From contig JAVLRN010000006.1 of NCBI GenBank assembly GCA_032821775.1, positions 2,418,001 to 2,482,000 of the forward strand: a stretch of 64,000 bases of DNA. The letters are read 5' to 3'. Numbering within the stretch: position 1 is the first letter of the stretch; every line of letters begins with the position of its first letter. Shown here piece after piece: positions 35,454 through 46,043 of this stretch. A program made the position numbers and the translations under genes. The DNA comes from Sanguinoderma infundibulare (Eukaryota; Basidiomycota; Agaricomycetes; Polyporales; Polyporaceae). The notes below the pieces were generated by a model. The model was given only the letters and a program-made list of their open reading frames with translations, made no database searches and was not told the origin of the DNA.

Positions 35454-36359
35454 GCTGTATCGCGGCGGAGGGGATGGGGGATGGGTTCCTCGAGGTATGG
35501 AATGCCCGCGGGATTATAGGTGAGGTTGGATCCAGGATCCGGCCCAGCAAGTAGCATTTGACGAGCCTCCAGCGCGGCATGACGCACGATGAGCTGGCAA
35601 GCAACTCCTTGGCAGGCGCGATGTACACCTCTGAATGACCACAAAGGGACTCAAGATGGAGCTAAATGCTCACCAGAGGCGGCGGAACAGTCATGAGAAG
35701 CGCCCCAGCATCGTAAGGCCGTAAACGGATGGAAGTTGAAAGCCCTGTAAGAGCAAGTAATGGCCTGTTATCGACTTCCAAGCGCTAGACAAATTGTAGA
35801 AGGCTCACCGATTACCTCAGGCCCCAGCGGCGCATCAAGTATAGTGGGCCTCCGTAGCCAAAATCGGCGTCTATGGTAGGTCAGTACCAACTTGCCCTGA
35901 GTGGCAACGGGCCACATCGGCGACGACACGGCTAGTGTGGTTCAAAGGTCCTTGAAAACCCGCAAGTTACTTACTTCGGGTTCCCTAAGTACCGCCGTGT
36001 TCGCAAAGCGCTTGATTCGCCTCATGTTGTATAGTCCAGATGGCTGCAAATTTAGGCAATCTTCAAGAGACCAGACCCATGCCTTCAATCCATTTGGTTA
36101 ATAGCTACCAACACTCAACTAGTAGACTGGCGCCGCACGCTACGGCTGAGACCTTGTGTGCGGCGCTCGGTCGGCGCTCATTTCCTAATGGGCGGCGTTC
36201 AACATCGATGTGAAGTCGAGCAAAGGCGATCCATACCAAGCTACGTATGAGATGGTGATGGCCATGGGACAGCTCGGAGTTGGCACTGAGCACGATTATT
36301 GCATCCATGCGAACACTCGTTCATTGTTCAATAATCCTGCCCGACTGTTAACCCATATT
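35454..36359. other. Intergenic upstream of P450-C, no gene seen
   Basis: Promoter side of P450-C and 5' flank of the tRNA-Arg gene. Only unsupported short frames. Confidence 0.4.
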
Positions 36360-36441
36360 GGCCGCCTGGCGTAATGGCAACGCGTCTGACTACGACGAGT
36401 GTGTAATCAGGAGATTGCAGGTTCGACCCCTGCGGTGGTCA
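36360..36441 (+). tRNA. tRNA-Arg (ACG) with a short intron
   Basis: Acceptor GGCCGCC pairs with GGTGGTC (with G.T wobbles). The anticodon stem TCTGA/TCAGG closes a loop reading CTACG then about 10 extra bases then AA; the anticodon ACG is at 36392-36394. The extra bases sit at the standard tRNA intron position, one base 3' of the anticodon. T arm GCAGG-TTCGACC-CCTGC is perfect and contains the B box. A T6 run follows at 36463. Confidence 0.9.
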
Positions 36442-36462
36442 ATATAACATGTCGAAGTACTC

Positions 36463-36468
36463 TTTTTT
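36463..36468 (+). terminator. Pol III T-run after tRNA-Arg
   Basis: TTTTTT begins 22 nt after the tRNA discriminator base; a typical RNA polymerase III stop. Confidence 0.6.
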
Positions 36469-37357
36469 GACTTGGATATCGAGCAGTTACAGCGGTTTGC
36501 CGAACGATAGACTGCTGATGCGCTTTTTTGTGCACAGGCGGACATTGACGTTTAACGTCCGAAAGGCCGTAAACGCTTACCTGTACTACTCCGACCTGAC
36601 TCCGATGATTCTACAGCTCTTGATGTGATCATTCTGACGCCAAAATTCAGTGTCCGCCCGGTGTCCGCAAGAAAAGCGCCCCGGGGGTCTATCGTTTGCA
36701 AACCACCGCTGTATTGCTTCTAAGCATGAGAACTTGTCGATGTCTTCTGGACGGGTAGTGATGAATACCACTGTTTGAAGTATTGGGGACCATTTCCCTG
36801 TCTGCGAGAGTAGCTCTTGGTCTATAGCTGGGAACTCCTGCTGCCTTCCGCATGATCCCGCAAATTGAGCCTTACGTCCCCCGTACGCGGCACGGCGTGC
36901 TTGGGATTTAACGCCAGTCTCGCCGTCCAACGAAGAACATAATCGAGGCGCAAAGGGTGAGGAATGAGTGCCGTGACGCGAGCGCGGAACGCTCACTGAG
37001 GATCTCTTCTATGCCCCTACGTATAGCGAATTCATTGCTAGAGAGCCCGTCTCGCCGACGTTTACAATCAGACGACTGGGCGCCAATAGGGTCCTCGTTT
37101 AAGGATGATGGCACGGGTGAGGGGACTATTCCGTAGTGAACCAAACCAGTGGAAGCAGACGATGAGGAAGATGGCTGTGAGTCGTGGCGAGACGGACACA
37201 GACGTGTGATTGAAAGGTCGTCATAATAAGGGAACACTGGGAATCGCTTTGTATCTGGTCTACTTATCGATGATCTCCGTCGTACACACTTCGTCATCAG
37301 CGCGATGTGTGCATGTCCTGAAGCTGCTGAACAACCGCGAGCGGAAATGCAGGGCCA
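36469..37357. other. Intergenic with weak minus-strand frames
   Basis: Minus-strand frames at 37297-36908 (130 codons, Ser-rich) and 36996-36586 (136 codons) overlap in different frames. No splice pattern or known motif joins them, so I do not call a gene. Confidence 0.35.
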
Positions 37358-39834
37358 TCACCACCTGAGATCAGGGTAAGAAGGCTGGTCCAACTAACGA
37401 AGACAGAGTTGGAAACGTACGTGTAGGTCTCGCGGTGGAGGTAAATCTCAGAACAAGCCGACGTGCCCCGCAGGATGGCGAGCTCACGCTCTGCAACGGC
37501 GTTGCCGACGTCAAGGTTAAATGAGTCGGGACCGCATGCTGCAAGATGTCATATCAACGACACAAGGCCTGGGCCTGGAGAGAGGGTATAGTAAGAACGC
37601 ACCGGCAATGGCAACCGTGCCCTCGGCGACGCAGTAGTCCCTGACGAGAGTGCGAAGCTGGGGACGACCAGAACCCCGCGTAATGGCGTGACCAGACAAC
37701 TCGGTATTGCCACTCTTGACAGAAACGTTGTCGTCCATGGGGCCGGGAACGTCAGTGACGAAGTACGAGACCTTGATGGACAATTGCTCGGGAGCGGTCT
37801 TCACAGCGCTCGAGATGATCTCGTCGAACCACGTAAGAGCGTCTGTACCGAACACATGAGGACGTCGAAGCAGAGTGAGTCAGTGGAACGGTACGTACCG
37901 TTGGAGTGAACGGCCCAAACGACATGGACGGTGCGGCACGCAGTCTTCGCCGCGTCGAAAGACTGAATGAGGTCGCGGAGAAGAGGAACGATAAAACTGA
38001 CGCCTATCGCGCAAAGCTGTCAACACTCCGGTGGTCACTTTAGTCACAAAGAGTATACCTGATCCACCGGCGAGGAGGAGCACACGATCATACGCATGGA
38101 GGTTGCCCTCGAAACCGCCATACGGCCCATCCAACAACGCGCGCGACACCTTCAAGGATCCATCCCGAGCCACAGCAGCAAGCCGAGCGGTAATGCCCCC
38201 ATGGACGCGTGCGTACAGCTCGATGACATGTTCGCCAGGAGTGTCCGGAAGACTGGCGACGGTGAACGGGTGGGACGACAAGGCGTGGATACCGAGGTCG
38301 AGGAAGCGCACGAAGAAATGCTGCCCCGGACGCCAACGGAGCTTGGTCGGGACCGTGATCTTCACCATGCTCGCAGGCAGAACCTCGAAGCTTGCGTCCG
38401 ACTTGAGGCCGTTGAACAGCGTGCGGCCGTAGCGAACGAACCAGGAGACGCCGTAAAGGGCTGCGCTGGCCCAGAAGTAGTCCCTACGGAACAGCATTTA
38501 GCAAGAATCTACTTGCAGCCTCGCGAGACTGAACAAGTACCAAGATGTCAGCCTGAAGTCGCAGTGAATGAAGAGAGCCGGAACAAAGATTCCGCTAGCG
38601 CTGTTCTCAAAGTCAGCGTTTGATCCAACGAGGAAAGCGGCGGGAAATCCGCACATGAAGTGTAACCTGATCACAGATATTAGCGGGGGTGAAGACTCCT
38701 CGTATGCTCAAGACTCACTTCTTGAATGTCTCATAGTAGCGGTTCCTGATTGGTCCCCACGACATGAAGACCAGCCACGTCTAGAGCATGTATTCAGTCA
38801 CAACTGAACGTGCCCACCATCTCCAGCGACACGCTCACCTGCGGCACTAAAGCGGCGACCCCGGTCCAGTAAAACGAATCCGTGTTCCAGCTCTCGACCA
38901 TATCGCCCTCCCGGATGTTCCGCACGATGAACGGGAACGTGTGGATGAGGGACGTGATGTCTGTCCCGACCCCGTCGTCAGCAACGATCACAGTGCGATA
39001 CGAGTTCGAGAGAGCGTACACATGATCCACGCCGTCCAGCGATGATACACTTGCAGCTTCTCGTGAGACACGCCCGTCACGATGCTGATGAGGTTGAACT
39101 TCGTTGCAAGCACTCTGCGCCGACAGGTCACGGTCCGCGCATGGCAGTTCCAACAAAACCGAGCACGTACAAGAGGAACGGCAGAATCGCAATGGATATC
39201 CAGCCCGATCGCGTTGCGATAGGCGGGCTGTGTCCCATCGCCCGGATAGGCCACCAGTACGGATAGGCGGCGAATGTCAACGCTGAGCAGGTCGGGTTAG
39301 ATTGCATTCCAGAGATCAACATCCCTGTACTCCGTACCTGCAAAGAACGTGATCAAGCCGGCGACCAATACTAAAGCGCCCAAAGGGGGCGAGTAATAGT
39401 TGAAGATCGAGACATAAAACTGCCTTGCACCAAGCGACCTCGAAGCCGCGACAACCTTGCCGTAGAATGGGAGCTTTCGAACAGCATCGCCACTTGGCGA
39501 CGCTCAGTTTACGAGTGCTTGGAAGTACGGAAAACAAACGGGAACTCACTTCGTGCTCTGTCGCAGCTGGAAGATAACATTGACGAGGCCAAAGACGAAG
39601 ATTGCCGCGCAAAAGAAGTATATAGTCGTTCTTCCGTAATCCCAATCGGCCGTGTACCACTTCATAGTTGGACGCGAGGTGAGATGATGGAAAACAGCGG
39701 AGGGAAGATATGCATACACAGTGCCAACGCGACAAGACGAGCGTGATCTGCTCGGGAGTCATCGCCGTATAGTTGTACGACGGGACGCGGGACGAGTGCC
39801 AAAGTACGGGATGGTCGAGCCATACCAAGGCCAT
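37358..39834 (-). CDS. FRE-type ferric reductase / NADPH oxidase family membrane protein
   Basis: A multi-exon gene for a plasma-membrane flavocytochrome that reduces extracellular ferric chelates with cytosolic NADPH. The N-terminus (MALVWLDHPVLWHSSR, from 39834) is followed by a spliced membrane segment (TTIYFFCAAIFVFGLVNVIF), then further hydrophobic segments (YYSPPLGALVLVAGLITFFA; WISIAILPFLLYVLGFVG). The ferric-reductase domain has HRWTAWIM and IHTFPFIVRNI histidines. The cytosolic part has an FAD-binding HPFTVASLP, an NAD-binding LLAGGSGILFVT, and the C-terminal CGPDSFNLDVGNAV. The last coding exon is only 7 nt (37364-37358), adding the end of a Thr codon, Trp and stop after HRETYT; this recreates the aromatic C-terminus typical of the family. 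No secretory partner such as a multicopper oxidase or iron permease is adjacent. Confidence 0.85.
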
Positions 39835-41630
39835 AGTGTACTCGATTTGAGGAGTATGTGAGCAAAGAGGACGGCAAGGATTGAGCAATGGCGAAAGCAC
39901 AGTCGTCCACAGCGACGTATGAATGCGTGATGTTACGCATTGTTACGGGAGCTGTCACAACCGGGACGAAGGTCTTCGTGAGCGAATCGCAACGATGGGG
40001 ATGGTGATGGTCCCATGTGCATTTTGATCTTGAGATGGCTGCGGATCGCATGACTTGGGATCGCGGCCTGCGAGGACGGAGTGGTACCTAGATGACCATC
40101 AGCAAAGATCAACCAATTACTCAGTCCAACTATAGTCTCCATCCTGGTCCCAAAACTTCCCTCTCCTAAGGGACCAAGACCTAAACAAAGACTCGATTCG
40201 AGAGATACAATATTGAGGCGGCATGGTCAATGAAGACGAGGGGGCTAAGGCACGCGTCACGAGACTTGCGATCTGCATATCTTCGATTTCAAACGTGCAA
40301 ACGATACCCGGATCGTAGTGGTATCATTAGTTTCCACGCCAAGCAAGGATGTATTGGAAATGGAGACCCAGCCGTTGGTCTAGAGCACAGATCTCCACAG
40401 AACCAGGAAGGCAAAGGAGGGTAGAGGCCATCTCAAGTATCGTCCGACAGGCACTGATAGATCGCTGTCAAGCGGTACGCGACATGACCTTGTCCCATGC
40501 AACACACTCAGGCATCTAGCGCATTACCCCGCACAACCGGGATGCAAGAGTCGGACGCGACTTCAGGCCGCCCCACACATGCGATGCTTTCATTTCCGAG
40601 CAGGGAAGAGTCCAAGAGCTTTGCTCGGAGCGGAATACTAGCCCGGGTATTGGTGTTCAGAAGACCGCTCTTTCCCAGTAGGATGCGATAGATCGGACGC
40701 CAAGTACATCAGCAACCATGCGAGAGCAGAAGCGGAGCCGGCTCCGATTCCCCTGCTAATAGAGCACCCCGGACACCTCGAAGACGCTTCCCAACGACAC
40801 CGCGAAAATGATGATGGGCCTGAATAAACGACTTACCTATGGTCCATGTATATGTGCCAGCGGGGGGCACCATACTCGCTTTGCGCCCGCGAGGGGAGTA
40901 ACAGCGGCCAAGACGGAATGAGAAGACGGAGTGGCCCAATGACATCCCGATGTCGATGGAACGACAGCTAGAAGGAAGCTAACAGGGAGAGTTGGGAAGG
41001 ATGTTCGATGCCAAAGCCGACTAGATCTGTACGCGGCGAGAAGCAGGCCAGGAGCGGCCTTGGTGAGCAAGCCTTCTCGGATGGCACGGTCGTTGTTGGT
41101 ACACACAGTTGACGAAAGTCACAAGTAGGAGGGCTATATGAGAACTATGTGAGCTGCTGGGAGTGATTTACGCAAGAGGGTATGCACGCACCAACGGCGG
41201 AGTGACGGTTGCGCTGACAGGCGGAGCGGGGACTACCAGCTCCTGCCTGTCACCACTGAGTTGTCGGATTCAGCTTGAATGAACCTCGTCAAAGAAGCAC
41301 GCGCCATCACTGCGCGAGGATGAAGCGAGGAGGGGTGGATGTGGCAGACAACGACGCGGGGTCGCAGGCAAAAATGGCGCAACCAGCGAGGACAGAGAAT
41401 GAGGCCTAAGGACCATGGCAGAGGATTTTAGGAACAGTCAAACCAGACAGAGTAGCTAGAGAAGCATTCCCGAAGTTCAGCAAGCGGGAGCTGTCAAGCA
41501 GAGACCATGGGCGAAAGGTGCACGAAGCAGGTCCAAGTCGATCTGACTCTGAGAGCGGGATTGGGTGAGGCAATTTCGCGGATAGCATCATGCGTGGCGT
41601 CACGTAAGTAACATGCATGTTGTTAAGCAA
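39835..41630. other. Gene-poor intergenic region
   Basis: About 1.8 kb with only short frames. Holds the promoter of the ferric reductase gene and the 5' flank of tRNA-Val. No GATA-rich iron-regulatory cluster was noticed. Confidence 0.4.
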
Positions 41631-41704
41631 GGGTCGGTGGCGTAGTTGGTTATCGCATCTGTCTAACACACAGAAGGTCCTCAGTTCGAAACTGGGCCGA
41701 CTCA
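41631..41704 (+). tRNA. tRNA-Val (AAC)
   Basis: Acceptor GGGTCGG pairs with CCGACTC, discriminator A. D arm with GTAGTTGGTTATCGC. Anticodon stem TCTGT/ACAGA with loop CTAACAC, anticodon AAC at 41665-41667. T arm CTCAG-TTCGAAA-CTGGG. No intron. T-rich stops follow at 41723-41733. Confidence 0.93.
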
Positions 41705-41722
41705 TTCGCAACGGGGCTTGTG

Positions 41723-41733
41723 TTTTGTTTTTT
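41723..41733 (+). terminator. Pol III T-runs after tRNA-Val
   Basis: TTTTGTTTTTT starts 19 nt after the tRNA end, fitting an RNA polymerase III terminator. Confidence 0.6.
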
Positions 41734-41929
41734 GCGCCGTCGGCTTTGTTCTGCGCCGCAGGACGGACATTCATACGAGGGAGGCTAACTATACATTTTG
41801 CTATGGGATACAACTACGAATAGTGATTTGATCAAATGAACACCACAGTGGTATAAAGTTGAGATAGATCTCTAAGTTGGCTATGTCGATATCTTCAAAT
41901 GCAAATTCACGTATACCGAGCGTGACAGG

Positions 41930-44043
41930 TCATGTTGAAGGCACATTAGGCTCATCACAAACTTTTCCAGCCTTCTCCCCTTCCTCCATCTTTGTCGCCA
42001 CAGCAGGTGAGGGAGAGGGAGGAGTTGTTGACGAGTCTCCCGAACTCGCAAGAGGCGCGTCGGAACGCGCGCCCGCCTTCTTCTCGAGCTGCCTCTTTTC
42101 AATCCACGCAGGGAGGTCGTCGACAGCGTCGTACGGCCGCGTCTTGTACGCCATCAGGAATCCCTGCAGCGTCGCCATCGAGAACGCGCGGTTGGAGATC
42201 GCCGCCGCGAACCGGTCCGCGAGCTCCGCCGCCTTCTTCCGCGAGAGCTTGGGAGCACGGACCGAGTGCGAGAAGCCGATGTACGTCGTGGAGGAGCTCG
42301 AGTTGGCGTCGGCGTCGGCATCGGAAGTGGAGGATGATGGGGAGGGGGAGGCAGCGGGGCTGGAGGAGCGAGAGCCCGGTGCGGAATCGCCGTCGCTCCC
42401 TGAGCGCGAGCCATACCCAGAGTCCTTCTCGTCTACCGCCTCCGCACTCTCGTCCTCCTTGTCCTCGTCCGAGCTCGAGGGAAGGTAAAACCGCCTGAAC
42501 AGCTCGCGGCACTGGTACTTGCTCGCCAGCTTGAACTCGATGTGCAGGTCGAGGCGTCCGGGACGGCAGAGAGCGGGGTCGAGCGCCTTGTAGTCGTTCG
42601 TGGTAGCGAAGAAGATCCGGCCCTCTTGCGCACCGATGCCGTCGAGCGCGTTGAGGAGACCACTGAGGGTCACGCGGCACACCGAGTCGCTGGCTTTCTC
42701 GCCTTGCTGCTGCGGCTCGCGCTCCGAGTCTGGTGCGCCGCGCTGCTGCTGCTGCTGCTTCTCGGGGTCGACGATGTCGCGCTTAATGCCCTGATGGAAG
42801 GCCGCGTCGATGTCCTCGATCAGCACGATGCACTCGTCAGGGAGCTCCGCGATGGTCGAGCTCAGCGAGGCGTCGTCCATGCCCATCCGGGTGAGGGAGA
42901 GGATGTAGACGTCGAGGTTCAGCTCGCCAGCGATGCTGTGGATGAGCGAAGTCTTCCCGGAACCAGGGGCGCCGTAGAGGAGGTAGCCGCGGCGATGGGG
43001 GATGCCCCGCTCGGCGTACCATTCCTTGCTTGCCAAGAAGTCTTTCGCGTCGTTCAAGACCAGCTCGATGACACCGGGGTCGAGGATGATAGACTTCATC
43101 GGGCGTTTGTGTTGCGTCGACATCAACTTCCAATAGTCCGACCTGCAGATCGTCCATCAGAAAAGAAGTGGAAACGTGGGAGCGATAACTCACGAGTCGG
43201 AGACGTAGATGGAGATCATGTTCTCGCTAGCCTTGCAGTACATCTTCTTCGCCTCGAGAAGAAGCTCACGAAGCAAATCATGATTGCGAGTGAACATCCT
43301 GATAGAAGACCGTAAGTACGACGCTGGAAGCTTGTACATTGTTTCCGACTCACCGAATGTGAAGGTTGTTCGTTTTATGCCACGGGCTGTCGTTCGTCTG
43401 GTTCCGCGTGACGCTCACGTACCGGTACTTGTACCAAAGGGTATACGAGGTGTCCAGGGAGGGCAGGAACGAGATCCGGCGACCTTTCGTGATCTCGTCC
43501 GTATCAGTTGCGTCGGACTCCATGACAGGAGCATCGATGCCAAAGGTCCGAGTGCTGACATCAAGGGTCCGCGCGTTTCCTGGCCATCAAACGGTTAGCT
43601 GCGCCCCAGAGGAAATGAATGAAGGCGGTGCGCACGGAAGACGCGATGCCTCGAGAGCCAGAACATGAGCCATACTGCGGGGCCGACGTTGAGTATGCGC
43701 AGTTAGACTCTGCCGAAGGCGGACACTCACATCCGCAATCATCCCCCTCGTCGATGGTGACCGTGATCCAGAAGAAGTTAGTGATACTATCCCAGGACCG
43801 CCATAGGATGCGTCGGCAGATTTCGAGGATGCCGCCGAAGAGGAAGAGCTTCAGCCAATCGCGAACGACTGAGAGCGAGAGGACCTTGGAGAGAAGGCTG
43901 GGGATCTGCATCGGAGAGAAGGAGGCCGCGGTCGACGACGAAAGGGTGGCATTGGTCGCTGCGAGGACTTCGGAAATGTTGAGCCCCGTTGAACCGGACT
44001 GGACGGCAGACAGGACGGTCTGAAGAACAGTAACCGCGTCCAT
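41930..44043 (-). CDS. BCS1-like AAA ATPase, copy A
   Basis: Mitochondrial-chaperone-BCS1-like family. True Bcs1 translocates the folded Rieske protein across the inner membrane; fungal expansions of this family mostly have no known role. Exons: 44043-43731, a short 39-nt exon 43674-43636, then the rest. A membrane segment lies in exon 1 (WLKLFLFGGILEICRRIL). The BCS1_N domain includes LDVSTRTFGIDAPVM and SYTLWYKYRYVSVTR. The AAA core has Walker A GAPGSGKTS, Walker B CIVLIEDIDAA, sensor ATTNDY and arginine-finger region CRPGRLDLHIEF. A Q5 run (CAG repeat near 42745) and a long acidic Ser/Asp-rich insert (residues after RRFYLPSSSDED) separate the AAA core from the helical C-terminus (FSMATLQGFLMAYK). 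Tandem paralog of copy B 2 kb away, same orientation. Confidence 0.88.
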
Positions 44044-45332
44044 ACTGAACGAGACAATTGAGTCAAACAGCTAGGGTAGTTGGAAGTCGTCAGGGGGAGT
44101 CGGAGGGTGTGGAGGGCTAGAATCCCTGTGGGATAATAGGATTTCGAAGCTCTCCAGACCGCTCTTATAGCGGGGCGTGAGATGCATTGGCTTTCGGAGC
44201 CGTGATGCCGACTGTCGACGCCTGTGGACGCGCGAGTCAAGTCATCGGTGACTCGTGTCGGGTAAGCGGCGCTCAAGAACATCCATTGTGGCTCGGATGA
44301 GCCGAATGCGGGTGCGACGACCACTATCGGACAGGACAAAGCAAGAGTCCGGTTGTTCTGAACACTGGTTATCACCGCATCGCTCGGAATTTGTACCGTG
44401 ACTCGCTACTCACCTCATGTTCTCGCCAGAGTGGGACGTCGGCTTACTGGTAATGACGAGGTCACCATGTGGGGCTGAGTCGCCGTGCTGTGCGATCGGT
44501 AAGTCAGCCTACCCTAGCCAGTAGTCACTTTTGTAAAAGTTCACGGCGACAACTACATCCGACGCAGGTATAGCAAGGAGCAAGTTCCGCGGGACGCGGG
44601 GCGGTGAGCTGTCAGGCGATGATCCCCTGCAATTCAAATCTGTTCATGTCCATACTCCGACAGACGCCCGCTTACCGGGTCTCCTGCTTGTGCTTGGGTG
44701 CCTCTTTGCCTGCTCCTTCCAATGCTGTCTAACTTGTATTGATTTTTTTTATTTTGCTTCCATCCCAAGAGCTTGTATTTTCAATCTGACGAAGGACTAG
44801 TAAGCCCGTACCGCATTCTTTGGTTCCAATTGTCTGTGATGCACCGGCCAGGACGGAAGATCATGCGCACCGCCTTACGATGCAGCCGCTGCAGAGACAG
44901 TCTTCTGGGGCTCGCTCGACCGAGCCATTTCAGGCCACTTCGCCGGCTTCTCATTGGGTCGTTGGATTGACACAAGGTGCGCCCAAAACCACAACGGCGC
45001 AACTACCTTGCCCAGACAGTCGTCGAGCGAGGCGCGCCAGTCCTGCGCGGCGTATTTTATGTGGTCGTAACGCATCTCTCACTGGTACTCGGTGTTGTTT
45101 TGAACTCAATGCCGACGACGGATCTCAATCTTCCACGCCGCCAACCGATCTTGAACAATAGTTCACGCCAGGGCATTATGCCGAGAGGTGCCTCCACCTT
45201 GTAGGGAGTGGGGCGTGTGGCCCCAGTATAAAGTGCACCGTGGTCTGTCGTCCGCGAGTACTCATGAAGTCTATATTGAAGGGGCAGCGCCCAGATACCT
45301 CATAATTATTCAGTCAGTAATTCGCAACTAAC
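44044..45332. other. Intergenic with BCS1-A promoter, otherwise empty
   Basis: CTATAAGAG on the minus strand (44162-44170) is about 120 nt upstream of copy A. On the plus strand TATAAAG near 45217 may serve the small membrane protein gene. No other gene seen. Confidence 0.4.
44162..44170 (-). promoter_or_regulatory. Putative TATA box of BCS1-like copy A
   Basis: CTATAAGAG lies about 120 nt upstream of the start codon. Copy B has a TATATAG at a matching distance, which supports both. Confidence 0.5.
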
Positions 45333-45834
45333 ATGGGGTAAGTTGTTGCGCCTCTCGCACTTGGAAGTGGGCTCACTCACAATCTTGCGACAGGATTGTG
45401 ATCAGCATCATTTCTCGTATGTCTACCCGTTCGACACCTCGTTGAGACTCGTTCCGCTCATCTCATGCCCAGACGTATGCTGTGGGATCGCCACAGTAGC
45501 CTGCAACTTTACGATTGGATGCGGAAAATGGGTATTCTTCAGTGAGCCATCCCCCGAGTCCCTGAGCGGTCTTCCTCGCACACCCACTCATCTCCTCCGC
45601 ACAGACCTAGTAGAGCCAATAGTGCTCATGCTAGCTGGCCTGGCGTACGGGCTATGCCTAGGTCTAGCGATCGTTGTCCAGTCTCCCGTCAAAGCCGCTC
45701 AAGACTGGTGGGCGCTCAGGGAGAACCGCAGGCGGATGAAGGAGTCGAGCAATGCAGCCGCTTCCACTTCCGGATCTCGTCATCCCTTCGAATACCAGCG
45801 TCTTGCTTCCCATTCCATTATACCCTCCCTTTAA
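45333..45834 (+). CDS. Small predicted membrane protein with micro first exon
   Basis: Predicted 129 residues from three exons: 45333-45337 (only ATGGG), 45394-45416 and 45473-45834. Introns are GTAAGT..GACAG and GTATGT..CCCAG. The N-terminus reads MGIVISIISHVCCGIATVAC, a Gly-2 hydrophobic start with paired cysteines that could be lipidated. A second hydrophobic segment (VLMLAGLAYGLCLGLAIVV) follows and then a basic tail (WWALRENRRRMKESS). Other fungi have small MG..-starting hydrophobic Cys proteins of this style, but I cannot assign a family. It sits between the two BCS1-like genes on the opposite strand. A TATAAAG string lies about 115 nt upstream. Confidence 0.5.
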
Positions 45835-46043
45835 TGATGACACACGGACTTACGGACTACACACCTCTATCATTGATGTGCCCTTTCAGTCCTGGATATC
45901 ACTCGTTTATACCCCTATGGTATATCAATGGCGCGTTTTAAAGCAGCTCAGTAGGGTATCGCATTAGTTCTATCGTCAACGTGCTATGCTACATATCCAA
46001 TGAACATGTCCGCGGTATCAAAAACACACACCCATCAACGTTT

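Noticed and set aside
42542..43315. Long plus-strand frame antisense to BCS1-like copy A
   Set aside because: It mirrors GC-rich codons of a confident AAA ATPase; a similar shadow lies opposite copy B at 46488-47033.
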